Positions 1 to 9,018 of a DNA stretch of 64,000 bases are shown one piece after another (positions within the stretch are counted from its first letter, which is position 1; the number at the start of each line of letters is the position of its first letter). Source of the stretch: Flavobacteriales bacterium (lineage in GTDB: Bacteria > Bacteroidota > Bacteroidia > Flavobacteriales_F > PHOS-HE28); the NCBI GenBank assembly GCA_016710015.1, contig JADJLR010000003.1, positions 186,001 to 250,000 of the forward strand, read 5' to 3'. Under the pieces are notes generated by a model. That model had not been told where the DNA came from. It did no database searches and was given only the letters and a program-made list of their open reading frames with translations. The position numbers were made by a program, and so were the translations under genes.

Positions 1-1617
1 CGGGTCCATGGCACCTAGCAAGTAGTCCGAACGGCCAAGTGTGCTGAACTGTCCACTCAACAGTACGCGCGACCGAGCACGTGAATTCCCGGTCCCGGTG
101 GCCACCTGAAGGTCGGTCTCCAAGACACGCACATCCATTCCTGGCATGGCCTCCGGTAACTCGAGGAAGAGCGGCGGTGACGGAATATCGGCCACAAGCA
201 ACTCCGAGGTCATCAACAGCGCACTCGTCCCTTGCCAATAGAAAGGAAGTTCATTCGCCCAGAGTCCGACCGGCCCGCGCTTGGGGTGCATCCAGAGGAC
301 CTGTTGATCATCCTTCACCCCTATCAGGAAGTCGCTGTCCCACATCGGAGTCATCCAGCCATCATCCATGATCCCGATCCGCTCGTCCATGAGATATGCC
401 GTGCTATACCCGGCGTTCACGCCATGGACCATTTTGGAGTACAAGTCGTACCGACTGATCTCCCGAATGCGTTCATCGCTCACCTGATCACCGATCCGCG
501 CCAACTTCAGATCCAACTCTTGGTACCATAAGCTGTCGTTCTTATACGCGAAGTGCTCGGCGATGTAATTATGCAAGGTCTCCATCTTCTGCGCGGTCGC
601 CTCCTCGGGGATCCCGATCGTGATTCGCTCCACGAACTCATTGAAAAGCTCGTTCTGTCGATCCGGAAGGTTCTTCATGCCCACACGCTGCCACCAGATG
701 GCTCGTTCTTCACGCCTGCGCAACACATAGAGCCAGTACGGCTGTTGGAACGGCAGCCCGCTCACGCGATCACGGCGCCAGTAACGGAGATCCTCTGGGG
801 CCAGTGTCACATCAACGTGCGGCAGATCAGCTCCTGGTCGCGCATTCACCTCATTCATGCATCCCGGTAGGTCGTGGTTCTCCCAGGTCACTGTGGTCAC
901 ATCACCATCTTCCTTGAGGTCATAGAAGGTGGAGGTGCGGAACGACAGACCGTGTTTCACGTGATAGCGCAGTGAGACCTGCTGATGGAGAATGGGCAAT
1001 TCATCGTGGAAGAAGATCCGCCAGCTCGTTGATCGCGCCCAATTGTCCATCCATTGGAAACCCCGCCAACCGCGGGTGTGGTTCGCATTCACATCATACG
1101 GGACCATGTACTTCCAGCGTACTTCCACTACATCACCGGGCGCGATCGCCTGAAGGTCCAACACATAGGTCCAAGCCCGTTCCATGGTCTGGAAAGTGCG
1201 GACCATGTTCTGATCGACCTGAATGAAAGCACCGACTTCTCCCCAAGTCCCATCGGGTCGGATGATGCGTGCCACGAAATGATCCAGCCGCACATTGAAC
1301 CACAGCGGTCGAGCTGGCGCGCCTTTCTCCGCCCAAGGTATTTCGCGACCATCGTACGGTGGGTCCAAGCTTTCCGGAAGGGTGAAGCGCCCGAAGGCGA
1401 GAATGTCCTCTTGGTTGGCGAAGCGGATCACCTGTTTGCGTTCGAAGAAAAGTGCGAGGAACTGTGGCTTGGTATTCTTCAGCCGAATGGAAAGCTCGTC
1501 GTCCAGTATCTCCGTGCGATCCACCGCCGTGGACCAGATAGGGTTCCACGCAGCGTCCTTACCCCAATCGTAGTTCTTGTGGATGACGCGGGTATCCTGA
1601 CCAAGGAGCCCGGTCAC
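1..1617 (-). CDS. DUF3857/transglutaminase-like envelope protein, 3' end truncated by window edge
   Basis: An uninterrupted minus-strand frame enters from the left window edge and runs back to the der stop codon. The N-terminal part (read from about 1650 down) is a hydrophobic stretch ending in GLLGQDTR, like a signal peptide. About 500 residues follow with the feel of DUF3857: a GDVVEVRWKYMVPYDVN segment, a WRGFQWMDNW segment, and then a helical region (ETLHNYIAEHFAYKNDSLWY) like the start of a transglutaminase-like domain. No ATG lies near the N-terminus. The only standard start is a GTG at 1617, which would cut the signal peptide, so the true start is unresolved (non-standard codon or small indel). 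It follows der directly, so it is probably co-transcribed. The family call is inferred from motifs only. Confidence 0.55.
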   Translation of the reverse strand, partial: MTGLLGQDTRVIHKNYDWGKDAAWNPIWSTAVDRTEILDDELSIRLKNTKPQFLALFFERKQVIRFANQEDILAFGRFTLPESLDPPYDGREIPWAEKGAPARPLWFNVRLDHFVARIIRPDGTWGEVGAFIQVDQNMVRTFQTMERAWTYVLDLQAIAPGDVVEVRWKYMVPYDVNANHTRGWRGFQWMDNWARSTSWRIFFHDELPILHQQVSLRYHVKHGLSFRTSTFYDLKEDGDVTTVTWENHDLPGCMNEVNARPGADLPHVDVTLAPEDLRYWRRDRVSGLPFQQPYWLYVLRRREERAIWWQRVGMKNLPDRQNELFNEFVERITIGIPEEATAQKMETLHNYIAEHFAYKNDSLWYQELDLKLARIGDQVSDERIREISRYDLYSKMVHGVNAGYSTAYLMDERIGIMDDGWMTPMWDSDFLIGVKDDQQVLWMHPKRGPVGLWANELPFYWQGTSALLMTSELLVADIPSPPLFLELPEAMPGMDVRVLETDLQVATGTGNSRARSRVLLSGQFSTLGRSDYLLGAMDP

Positions 1618-1649
1618 AAGCAGGAACCCAAGAACAGAAAGAACGAATG

Positions 1650-2954
1650 CTACTTCTTGCGGAAGTACAAACGAATGGGAACGCCGGTAAAGCTGAACAG
1701 CTCCCGCAAGCGATTCTCCAGGAAGCGCTCGTACGACGGCTTTATGTACTGCGGCAGGTTGCAATAGAACACGAAGGTTGGGACGGGAGTCGGTATTTGG
1801 CTGATGAATTTAATACTAACCTGCTTCGCTTTGTACATCGGGGGCGGTTGCCGTTCGATCATTGGCAAGAGTAGGTCGTTCAATTTCCGGGTAGGAATGC
1901 GCCGTTTGCGGTCCTCGAACACCTTCATGCCCAGTTCCATGGTCTTCAGGATCCGCTGCTTCTCCACTACCGAAGTGAAGAGTACGGGAACATCTGTGAA
2001 TGGCTCCAAACGGTGCTTCACCTCTGCTTCGAAGGCCTTCATGGTATTGGTATCCTTCTCGATCAGATCCCATTTGTTCACCAACACGACCAAGCCTTTT
2101 CCGTTCTTCTGGATGATGGAGAGGATGTGCAGATCCTGCTGCTGCACCCCATCCTGTGCGTCGATCATCAAGAAACAGACATCACTTTCCTCGATCGCAC
2201 GGATGGAGCGGATCACGCTGTAGAACTCGATGTCCTCGTTGACCTTGGAGCGCTTGCGTATACCGGCCGTATCCAGGAGCATCACATCGAATCCGAAGAC
2301 ATTCCAACGGGTATTGATCGGATCGCGGGTGGTCCCTGCGACGGCCGTCACGATATTCTGTTCGCGCCCCAGCAGAGCATTCACCAGAGAGGACTTGCCC
2401 ACATTGGGCTTTCCGACGATGGCGAATTTTGGAACGTCCGGCTCCTCCTCTGCCGTGGGCTTTGTGAAGCCTTTCACAAGTTCGTCCAACAGGTCTCCGG
2501 TACCGGCACCACTTTGTGCCGCGATGCAGAACACCTCACCCAAGCCGAGGCCATAGAACTCCGCAGAGGCATATTGGTACTTGTGCTCATCCACCTTGTT
2601 GGCGGCAAGGACCACGGGTTTCTTGGCCTTGCGCAGCATCTTGGCGATGGTCTCGTCCATACCGGTGATCCCGTGGTGTACGTCGACCAGGAAGAGGATC
2701 GAATCGGCTTCCTCCACGGCCAGGTCCACTTGCCTGCGTATCTCGCTTTCGAAAACATCATCACTACCGGTGATGTAGCCTCCCGTATCGATCACGCTGA
2801 AGACCACGCCATTCCATTCCGCCTTCCCGTAATGCCTATCCCGCGTAGTGCCGGCTACGTTGTCCGTGATGGCGGCCTTGCTTTCGATGAGGCGATTGAA
2901 GAGGGTGCTCTTTCCCACGTTCGGCCGACCGACTATTGCGACGATGTTTCCCAT
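1650..2954 (-). CDS. der: Ribosome biogenesis GTPase Der (EngA)
   Basis: Der is a double GTPase that acts in maturation of the 50S ribosomal subunit. The 434-residue protein has two tandem G domains and a C-terminal KH-like domain, the normal Der length. The first G domain has GRPNVGKST near residue 9, DTGG as G3 and NKVD as G4. The second has GKPNVGKSS near residue 180, DTAG and NKWD. The start is set at MGNIVAIVGRP; an upstream in-frame ATG would add 35 residues from a repeat-rich spacer with no homology. It lies downstream of era in the same direction, separated by an inverted repeat. Identification is secure. Confidence 0.96.
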   Translation of the reverse strand: MGNIVAIVGRPNVGKSTLFNRLIESKAAITDNVAGTTRDRHYGKAEWNGVVFSVIDTGGYITGSDDVFESEIRRQVDLAVEEADSILFLVDVHHGITGMDETIAKMLRKAKKPVVLAANKVDEHKYQYASAEFYGLGLGEVFCIAAQSGAGTGDLLDELVKGFTKPTAEEEPDVPKFAIVGKPNVGKSSLVNALLGREQNIVTAVAGTTRDPINTRWNVFGFDVMLLDTAGIRKRSKVNEDIEFYSVIRSIRAIEESDVCFLMIDAQDGVQQQDLHILSIIQKNGKGLVVLVNKWDLIEKDTNTMKAFEAEVKHRLEPFTDVPVLFTSVVEKQRILKTMELGMKVFEDRKRRIPTRKLNDLLLPMIERQPPPMYKAKQVSIKFISQIPTPVPTFVFYCNLPQYIKPSYERFLENRLRELFSFTGVPIRLYFRKK

Positions 2955-2995
2955 GTATGGATCAATGATCAGTAGCGAGTGTTCAGTGTTGAGTC

Positions 2996-3068
2996 GAGTA
3001 GCGAGTGACGAGTCGGACCTCCGCAACTTCGATCGGAGGAAATAGCCCCGACTCGTCACTCACTACTC
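2996..3068. repeat. Nested inverted repeat between era and der
   Basis: Two 21-bp arms (2996-3016 and 3048-3068) are inverted copies with one mismatch. A second, inner inverted pair lies between them (CCTCCG at 3018-3023 and CGGAGG at 3034-3039), so the stretch can fold into a long hairpin. A partial direct copy of the arm (agtagcgagtg) lies just outside at about 2971. No open frame is present. It could be a terminator or processing site after era, or a dispersed palindromic repeat of the genome; the sequence alone does not decide. Confidence 0.7.
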
Positions 3069-3080
3069 GTCACTCCATTT

Positions 3081-3956
3081 TCAGTAACCGTATTTCTTCA
3101 GCTTGTCCGCATCTGCACGCCAATCCGGGTCCACCTTCACCTTCAGGTCCAAGAAGACCTTTCGGTCGATGTACTTCGAGATGGCGATACGGGAATAGGT
3201 ACCTAACCGACGTAGGGCGTCGCCGCCTTTCCCGATGATGATCCCTTTCTGGCTTTCGCGCATCACGATCACATCGGCTTGGATCCGCACGATGTCCGGT
3301 GCTTCCTCGTAGCTATTCACGACCACCTGCGTACTGTAAGGGATCTCCTGCTTGTAGATGGTGAGGATCTTCTCGCGGATCATCTCGCTTACGAAGAAGC
3401 GCATGTTCCTATCACTCAATTCATCCTTCGGGAAGTAGGCCGGATGCTCCGGCAGATGCTGTATGAGGTGATCGCGCAATTCATTCACATTCAGTCCATG
3501 CAGTGCCGAAATAGGTACCACCTTGGCCGCTGGGAATTCGGCCTGCCAGGTCTCAAGTGCCTGAAGGATCGTCTCGTCATCGCCGGTATCCACCTTGTTC
3601 AGGAGCAACACCATGGGCCCTTTGTACCACCGGGCACGTTTCAGCAACTCGCCCGACCGCTCCGGACGTTGCCCCAATTCCACCATCACGATCAGGATGT
3701 CGGCATCGCTGAGCGATTCGTTCACCGCATCCATCATGCGTTCCTGCATGGGGTACTGCGGATCGAGGATCCCAGGCGTATCGCTCAACACCACTTGGTA
3801 GTTCTCCCCGTTCAGCAACCCCAGGATCCGGTGGCGCGTGGTCTGGGCCTTTGGATTCACGATCACCAGATCCTCACCGAGCAAGGCATTGAGCAAGGTG
3901 CTCTTTCCCGTATTCGGTTCACCGATGATGTTGACGTAACCGGCTTTGTGCGCCAT
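3081..3956 (-). CDS. era: GTPase Era
   Basis: Era binds the 3' end of 16S rRNA and helps 30S subunit maturation. The 291-residue protein has an N-terminal G domain (GEPNTGKST near residue 12, TTRHR as switch I, DTPG as G3, NKVD as G4) and a C-terminal KH domain with the RNA-binding signature GIIIGKGGDALRRLG. The length is typical. G1 has Glu-Pro-Asn-Thr where many Era proteins have Arg-Pro-Asn-Val. Era, Der and the initiator tRNA sit together, a translation-linked neighbourhood. Confidence 0.96.
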   Translation of the reverse strand: MAHKAGYVNIIGEPNTGKSTLLNALLGEDLVIVNPKAQTTRHRILGLLNGENYQVVLSDTPGILDPQYPMQERMMDAVNESLSDADILIVMVELGQRPERSGELLKRARWYKGPMVLLLNKVDTGDDETILQALETWQAEFPAAKVVPISALHGLNVNELRDHLIQHLPEHPAYFPKDELSDRNMRFFVSEMIREKILTIYKQEIPYSTQVVVNSYEEAPDIVRIQADVIVMRESQKGIIIGKGGDALRRLGTYSRIAISKYIDRKVFLDLKVKVDPDWRADADKLKKYGY

Positions 3957-3980
3957 GGCTGTTGCTCTTCGACGTGAAAT

Positions 3981-4008
3981 AAAGAACCCGGCTTTCGCCG
4001 GGTTCTTT
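3981..4008 (-). terminator. Intrinsic terminator of the initiator tRNA gene
   Basis: A perfect 12-bp stem (AAAGAACCCGGC paired with GCCGGGTTCTTT) closes a 4-base loop. It lies immediately 3' of the tRNA on the minus strand and ends in T-rich sequence. Confidence 0.85.
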
Positions 4009-4010
4009 CG

Positions 4011-4083
4011 TAGCGGGGGCAGGACTCGAACCTGCGGCCTTCGGGTTATGAGCCCGACGAGCTACCATCTGCTCCACCCCGCA
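4011..4083 (-). tRNA. Initiator tRNA-Met (CAT anticodon)
   Basis: The minus strand folds as a cloverleaf of 73 nt without an encoded CCA: a D arm, anticodon loop CTCATAA (anticodon CAT), a short variable region and a T arm GCAGG-TTCGAGT-CCTGC. Two initiator hallmarks are visible. The first acceptor pair is a mismatch (T opposite T), and the anticodon stem has three consecutive G-C pairs (TCGGG with CCCGA). It is therefore called as the formylatable initiator rather than an elongator or tRNA-Ile2. Confidence 0.95.
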
Positions 4084-4091
4084 ATGGGGGG

Positions 4092-4099
4092 CAAAGATA
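4092..4099 (-). promoter_or_regulatory. Bacteroidota -7 box TATCTTTG upstream of initiator tRNA
   Basis: TATCTTTG matches TAnnTTTG exactly and lies 8 nt upstream of the tRNA 5' end, consistent with a transcription start at or near the mature end. The -33 element is not obvious. Confidence 0.7.
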
Positions 4100-5392
4100 G
4101 CAAGATCATTCGACCATTGGAGACGGCCTCGAATATCTACTTCTGGCTGCTTTTCCCTGTGGCCGTTGTTCGGTGAATTCGGTGTGGAATGAGGATATCC
4201 GGGCGGGTCTCTGAGGAGGGGGGGCTGGTGTCTCGGGGGGCGTGGGGGGGGGCGCTGGGCGGTTCAGTCTCGGTGCGGGGAGGTGGTGGCCAGGCATCTT
4301 CCCGCGGGCGGGGCGCGCATCGTCCGAATCGTTCCGCCCTTGCTGGAGGGCGGGGCGCTCCCGTGGGCAAGAGGCTTGCCCGGGGGGGGGGGGGCGCGTT
4401 CTGCTGTTTGTTGTTGGCGGCGGGCCGGGGTCTGTTCCGGGCCTCGTTCGTTCCCGGGGGGGCGGCTCCGGGGGGGGGGCCCCGGGGGGGGGGCCGGGGG
4501 GGTTCGGTGCGTGGGGCTTGCGGGGGGCGGGCCCCTGGGTTCGCGGGGCGTGGGGTTGCGCTTGTGGCTCGGGATCTTCCTGGCGGGGGTTGGCTGGCTG
4601 CGAGTTGTCCTTCCATTTCTCTGCCTTTGGCAGTTCGGTCGCTTGTTCTCTGAAATCCATGCGTGTTTTGAGGGGGCGAACAAGGGCTATCCGTTTGTAC
4701 CGTTGAACGCCAATTCATTGGCCCGGGTCGGTCCGGCGTGGTCGAAGCTCGGGTCTATCCCAGCTCGGTTCCTGTTGCTTCTTCCAGCAGGTCGCGTTCC
4801 AAAGCCTTTTCGGCCAAAGCGGGTCCGGTCGGTGAAATTGCCTGTGAAATGCTTGTTGCCTCCTTCTTTGCTGGCCAGCCTCGGCGGGGGGTCGGTCCGT
4901 GCTGCCGGCCGGGCGGCGGCAGTCGTCTGGGCCGGGTCGACGGGTCCATGTGCGCCACTTCTGGGTATGTGCCTGTCAAGTGCGACACGGGGCGGCTCCT
5001 CTCAGGGCGCCATAGGTCGAGCAAGGCCTGCGCGTCTTGGGAAAATTGCATCGGTGGCGTGGTCCCCTACCGTCCGCGTGCGTGCTGTTATCTCCTCGTA
5101 TTGGCGGAAGCGGGGCATGGGGTTCCCCTTCCCCTATCTGAAGCCTGGGCCTGGACGCTGGGGCCTTCACTCGTCCCGTGCCAATACTATCGGCCGGCGG
5201 ACGCGATACAGATAGGCGCGCCGCCCAAACAACCAGGCACCGATAGATGGATGAGGAATTTTCGCATGCAGTCGGTTCGTCTGGGAGTTCGTTGGTCAAG
5301 GGAACGTGGATGCCCGCAGATGGTCACATCCTTGGAACACGTTGTGACCACATCGGATCCTTGGCGTTAATAAGGTTGGGAACACCCATAAC
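4100..5392. other. 1.3-kb gene-poor region with G-homopolymer block
   Basis: No convincing gene is present. From about 4190 to 4570 the plus strand is strongly G-biased with long G runs: 13 G at 4382-4394, 7 at 4456-4462, 10 at 4470-4479 and 10 at 4484-4493. Several long overlapping frames span this block on both strands, but their products are Gly/Arg- or Pro-rich and follow from composition. From 4620 to 5390 composition is normal and frames are still short. I looked for tmRNA, RNase P RNA and SRP RNA signatures and saw none. Confidence 0.7.
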
Positions 5393-6568
5393 ATGCGAAA
5401 AACACTTCTTCTATTGCTGGCCACCTTGGCCACGGCCTTCGCCCTGCGCGCTCAATATGCCATGGTGGTATACGAGCCTGAGCGCAATTTCCTCAACGAA
5501 GGACAACCTCTGCCGGCCGAGACCCGCTGGATGCTCACTGGGCCGATCAGTGATCGCATGCACATTGCCGAGGTTCGCGTGTACGAGCGTGCGGACATGA
5601 AGAAATTGCTGCATACGGCTCGCTGGGAGCGAACCGAATGGAACGCGGACAAGCGCTTCATCATTCCGGTCGATCACAAACTGGAAGGCAACGACACATA
5701 CACGATCGTCCTGGAGTTCTTCGAACCGGTGCCACATGAGGTGACCATGGCCGTAAGCGAAGAACTTGAGCGCTACCTCAGCGCATACATCGATGAAAGC
5801 TTCGAGGTAGGTCGCAGTAGGGCCAAGCTCCTCAAGCCGGTAAGTGAAGTGATGGAGGACATGGCCTTGATCATGCGTCGAGGAACGTCGAATTACCGCA
5901 GCCGACTCGCCCAACCGTTTCCCGGGTTCAGCCAATTGGTGGAAGACAAGCTGCGGAAGGTGAATGAGACAAGCCTATCCATGTCCCGGTTCTCCATCAA
6001 GAGCAGTGAGGCGACCGATAAACGCGAAAAACGCATCGAATTCGCTCGACAGCAAATGGCTTCCGTCAAAGAAGTGGTGCGTGGCGAGGTTGCCTCCTAC
6101 TTCCAGCGCGAACTTATGATACTCCGTGACCGCGCTGTGATCGCTGACCAACCCACTGAAAAGGTCAAGCACATCATAGCGCTGAACTTGGGTTATGGAG
6201 GCATTTACAACAGTGGGCAGGTGGAAGACCTCTCGTACAGCGGTGCACCATTCCTCGGACTCTCGTTCCCACTGGGTAAAATGGCGCTGAATTCACGCTT
6301 CGTGAGCAACAGTTCCATCTCCGCTGGCATCTTCCTCAACAACGTAGAAGACCAATTCGGCAAGGAGGTCACCGGCCCGCTGGTAGGCAGACCGATATAC
6401 GGTGCGTATGGTTATCGGTTGTTCCGGATGGTGCGGCTCAATGCCGGCGCTGCCGTCCTACAGAAGGCCACCATCGATGCACAGCAACTGGACATCAACA
6501 AGATCTACTTGAGCCCGTTCGTTGGTGTGAGCTTGGAGATCAACCTATGGCTCGGACTCGAACGATGA
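5393..6568 (+). CDS. Secreted/envelope protein of unknown function
   Basis: The 391-residue product starts with a clear signal peptide (MRKTLLLLLATLATAFALRAQ). A first half with beta-rich character is followed by a helical, charged middle (about residues 130-250) and a Gly- and aromatic-rich C-terminal third that could be a small outer-membrane barrel. I do not recognise the family. Its stop codon overlaps the start of the OmpA-family gene (ATGA at 6565-6568), so the two are translationally coupled and likely act together at the outer membrane. Confidence 0.8.
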   Translation: MRKTLLLLLATLATAFALRAQYAMVVYEPERNFLNEGQPLPAETRWMLTGPISDRMHIAEVRVYERADMKKLLHTARWERTEWNADKRFIIPVDHKLEGNDTYTIVLEFFEPVPHEVTMAVSEELERYLSAYIDESFEVGRSRAKLLKPVSEVMEDMALIMRRGTSNYRSRLAQPFPGFSQLVEDKLRKVNETSLSMSRFSIKSSEATDKREKRIEFARQQMASVKEVVRGEVASYFQRELMILRDRAVIADQPTEKVKHIIALNLGYGGIYNSGQVEDLSYSGAPFLGLSFPLGKMALNSRFVSNSSISAGIFLNNVEDQFGKEVTGPLVGRPIYGAYGYRLFRMVRLNAGAAVLQKATIDAQQLDINKIYLSPFVGVSLEINLWLGLER

Positions 6569-9018
6569 AGAACAGTCTGACCTCCGTATTCGTGCTGTTC
6601 ATACTGGGAGCATCAGCACAACAGGACATCCATCTGAACCGGGTGACGGTTTACGGTGGTGCTACGAATTACCTCGGCGAGATCGAGCAAGACCTGATGG
6701 ACTCCGGCATCAAGGACAAACGCTTCGGCGCTTTGGGTTACCAGCACTTCTTGGGCTACGGCACTTCCCTGTACACGCAGGCAAGCGTATTGGAGCTACA
6801 GGGCAATGACCTGAACGGAGGTGATGTCCTTCGTGGGGCTAATTTCCGCAGTTCATTGAGGACCGTTGAACTCGGGTTAAGGACCTATCTGGACAATGGA
6901 TCCTGGTTCAACTACGATGCGCGATTCGCACCTTTCCTTTCCATTGGTGCGGGCGTGGGGTCCTATTCCACCCAAGTGGATCAATACGATGCGAATGGAC
7001 AGCGCTACAACTATTGGAATGATGGAACGGTACGTGACCTTCCTCAGAATGATCCGAACGCTGCGATGGCGACGATCACCGGGCAGGATGGGACATTCGA
7101 GACCGATGTTACCGAACTCAACACGTTCGACGGGAAGAAAAGCAACAACACCTTCGTATTCATCCCTGCACAAGTAGGCTTGAAGGTGCGCCTGTCCCAG
7201 CGTTTCTCTGTAGATATAGCGTACGGCCTCAGTTGGACCTTCACCGACCAATTGGACGACCTCTCTGGCCCCTACCGCACGAATGCGCGATCGGAACTTG
7301 CTTACCTGAGCAACCCCACCGGAGCTATCGGTGAACGTGGTGATGCCAGTACGAACGACCGCTATCAACATGTGAGCATCGGTATCGGCTACAGTTTCGG
7401 CCGCCGGTCGCATCGATACCGCATGACCCCGGTATATCTGGATCATTTGCCAGAAGCGGATGCAGACACTACATCTCAAGCTCCCAATCCAGCGCCCCCC
7501 GCTCCACCAGCGATCACACCAACGCCACCAGCCAATGTGGTGGAAGGGCCAGAGGAAGTGCGGGTAAAGCGTTTGGTGATCTCCGAACTCATTGTGGACA
7601 CGATCATCTTCCGCAGCACGCAGAAGGTCGTTCCACCCCGGACGGACAGCATTCCTTCGGTGTCGGCAATGCGAGACACCTCAAAGATGCGCACACCTGT
7701 TTTGAAGAAACCGGAAGTGGCCCAAGCGGACAGCATTCGTAACAAAGGCGCAGCGCAGAGTGATACATTGAAAGTACGCTCACCCGAGCCAACGATACCC
7801 ACGGTAGCCAAGGTAGATAGCGCAGCACACCCCATCCGAACCGATAGCACGGAGCGTGTGAGTGGTGCCATGCCTCGGATCGTAGTTCCCGTGTCGGACA
7901 GCGCGAGCGTCCCGAGTGTTGAACCGCTGATGCCCGCTGCACGGATCGATACAGTAGCTGCCATGACCGTTGTACCTGTCGCAGTGGACTCTTTGCCCAT
8001 GAAGCCGGATACGACCACTCCGATCCATGCGCCAACAACTCCACTTCCTGTACCAGCGGATAGTTCGAAGACAGGGTCCAGCACTCCTGCTGAACCCGTT
8101 CGACCGAAGACCGTAGTAACGCCATCGGTACCTCCTCCTTCACCACCGTACCAGGATCGTGTTACTCCAACTACTGTCACTCCACCGACCAGGACCACCG
8201 AAGTGGTACGCACGGTCGTAGTTCCCGTAGTGGTGGATCAGTCTGGAAACGAAGATGCCCGGATCCGTAGTTTGGAAGACAGCTTGAATGTCACGCGTGC
8301 AGAACAAAAGCGACTTGCAGCGGAGTTGGACAGTGTACCTGCCAAAGGCATTGCCCCAACTCCATCAGTAACGGATACCACCTCCTTGGCTGTCGCTCTG
8401 GCACGGTCCCAGAAACAACAACGATACGCTTCACAACTGAACAGCATTCTCCTTGACCGGATCGCGATCATGGAGAGGTACATGGACCTTCAGGACCAAC
8501 AAGCGTCGGATAGTTCGCTCGCCATACTGCGGGATTCCGTGCTTCTGTTGGATGGTCAAGTCCAACTCCTTCGTGATTCATTGCGCATGGAACGGACGGA
8601 CCGCAAGTTGGAGCCCGGATCGAAATTGGAAAGCAAGGTTGGGGAAAAGGTAAAGGACGAGGTGATCACAGGCGATCAGGCCATCACGGACACGCTCTAC
8701 TTCCGAAGTGGCTCCGTCTACGTGCTCGATGCGAACAAAGCGCGAATAGCAGCCATTGCGAAAGAATACCTCGCGAATGGCCGTGGAAAGATCCTGGTAA
8801 CCGGCCACACGGATCGATCAGGCAACGCCACGTTCAACCGCTCCCTTTCCCAACAGCGCGCGGAGGCGGTAGCGAAATACTTGCGAGAAGCCGGCGTTCC
8901 TGCAACAGCCATCAAGGTGAAGGGGCTTGGCGAGCAACTCGCACGGTCCACCTATGATCTGAAGGAACGGAACGTAGTGATCCAGCGGGTCAGCGACCCA
9001 GACGCTATTGCACCTTGA
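6565..9018 (+). CDS. OmpA-family outer-membrane protein with long Ser/Thr/Pro linker
   Basis: The 817-residue product has a signal peptide (MKNSLTSVFVLFILGASAQ), a beta-barrel-like N-terminal region to about residue 285, and a roughly 270-residue linker rich in Asp-Ser, Pro, Thr and Val. A short coiled-coil stretch follows, then a C-terminal OmpA/MotB peptidoglycan-binding domain with TDTLYFRSGS, GHTDRSGN and the NRSLSQQRAEAV helix. It probably bridges outer membrane and cell wall. The start is set at 6565 because it overlaps the upstream stop; a further ATG at 6547 lies inside the upstream gene. The last 14 bases overlap the converging GldM-paralogue gene. Confidence 0.88.
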   Translation: MKNSLTSVFVLFILGASAQQDIHLNRVTVYGGATNYLGEIEQDLMDSGIKDKRFGALGYQHFLGYGTSLYTQASVLELQGNDLNGGDVLRGANFRSSLRTVELGLRTYLDNGSWFNYDARFAPFLSIGAGVGSYSTQVDQYDANGQRYNYWNDGTVRDLPQNDPNAAMATITGQDGTFETDVTELNTFDGKKSNNTFVFIPAQVGLKVRLSQRFSVDIAYGLSWTFTDQLDDLSGPYRTNARSELAYLSNPTGAIGERGDASTNDRYQHVSIGIGYSFGRRSHRYRMTPVYLDHLPEADADTTSQAPNPAPPAPPAITPTPPANVVEGPEEVRVKRLVISELIVDTIIFRSTQKVVPPRTDSIPSVSAMRDTSKMRTPVLKKPEVAQADSIRNKGAAQSDTLKVRSPEPTIPTVAKVDSAAHPIRTDSTERVSGAMPRIVVPVSDSASVPSVEPLMPAARIDTVAAMTVVPVAVDSLPMKPDTTTPIHAPTTPLPVPADSSKTGSSTPAEPVRPKTVVTPSVPPPSPPYQDRVTPTTVTPPTRTTEVVRTVVVPVVVDQSGNEDARIRSLEDSLNVTRAEQKRLAAELDSVPAKGIAPTPSVTDTTSLAVALARSQKQQRYASQLNSILLDRIAIMERYMDLQDQQASDSSLAILRDSVLLLDGQVQLLRDSLRMERTDRKLEPGSKLESKVGEKVKDEVITGDQAITDTLYFRSGSVYVLDANKARIAAIAKEYLANGRGKILVTGHTDRSGNATFNRSLSQQRAEAVAKYLREAGVPATAIKVKGLGEQLARSTYDLKERNVVIQRVSDPDAIAP

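Noticed and set aside
4189..4706. Long overlapping frames on both strands in the G-rich block
   Set aside because: Products are Gly/Arg- or Pro-rich and arise from homopolymers; no domain, no signal peptide, and several frames are open at once.
4100..5392. RNase P RNA, tmRNA or SRP RNA in the gene-poor stretch
   Set aside because: Their conserved signature sequences are not visible.
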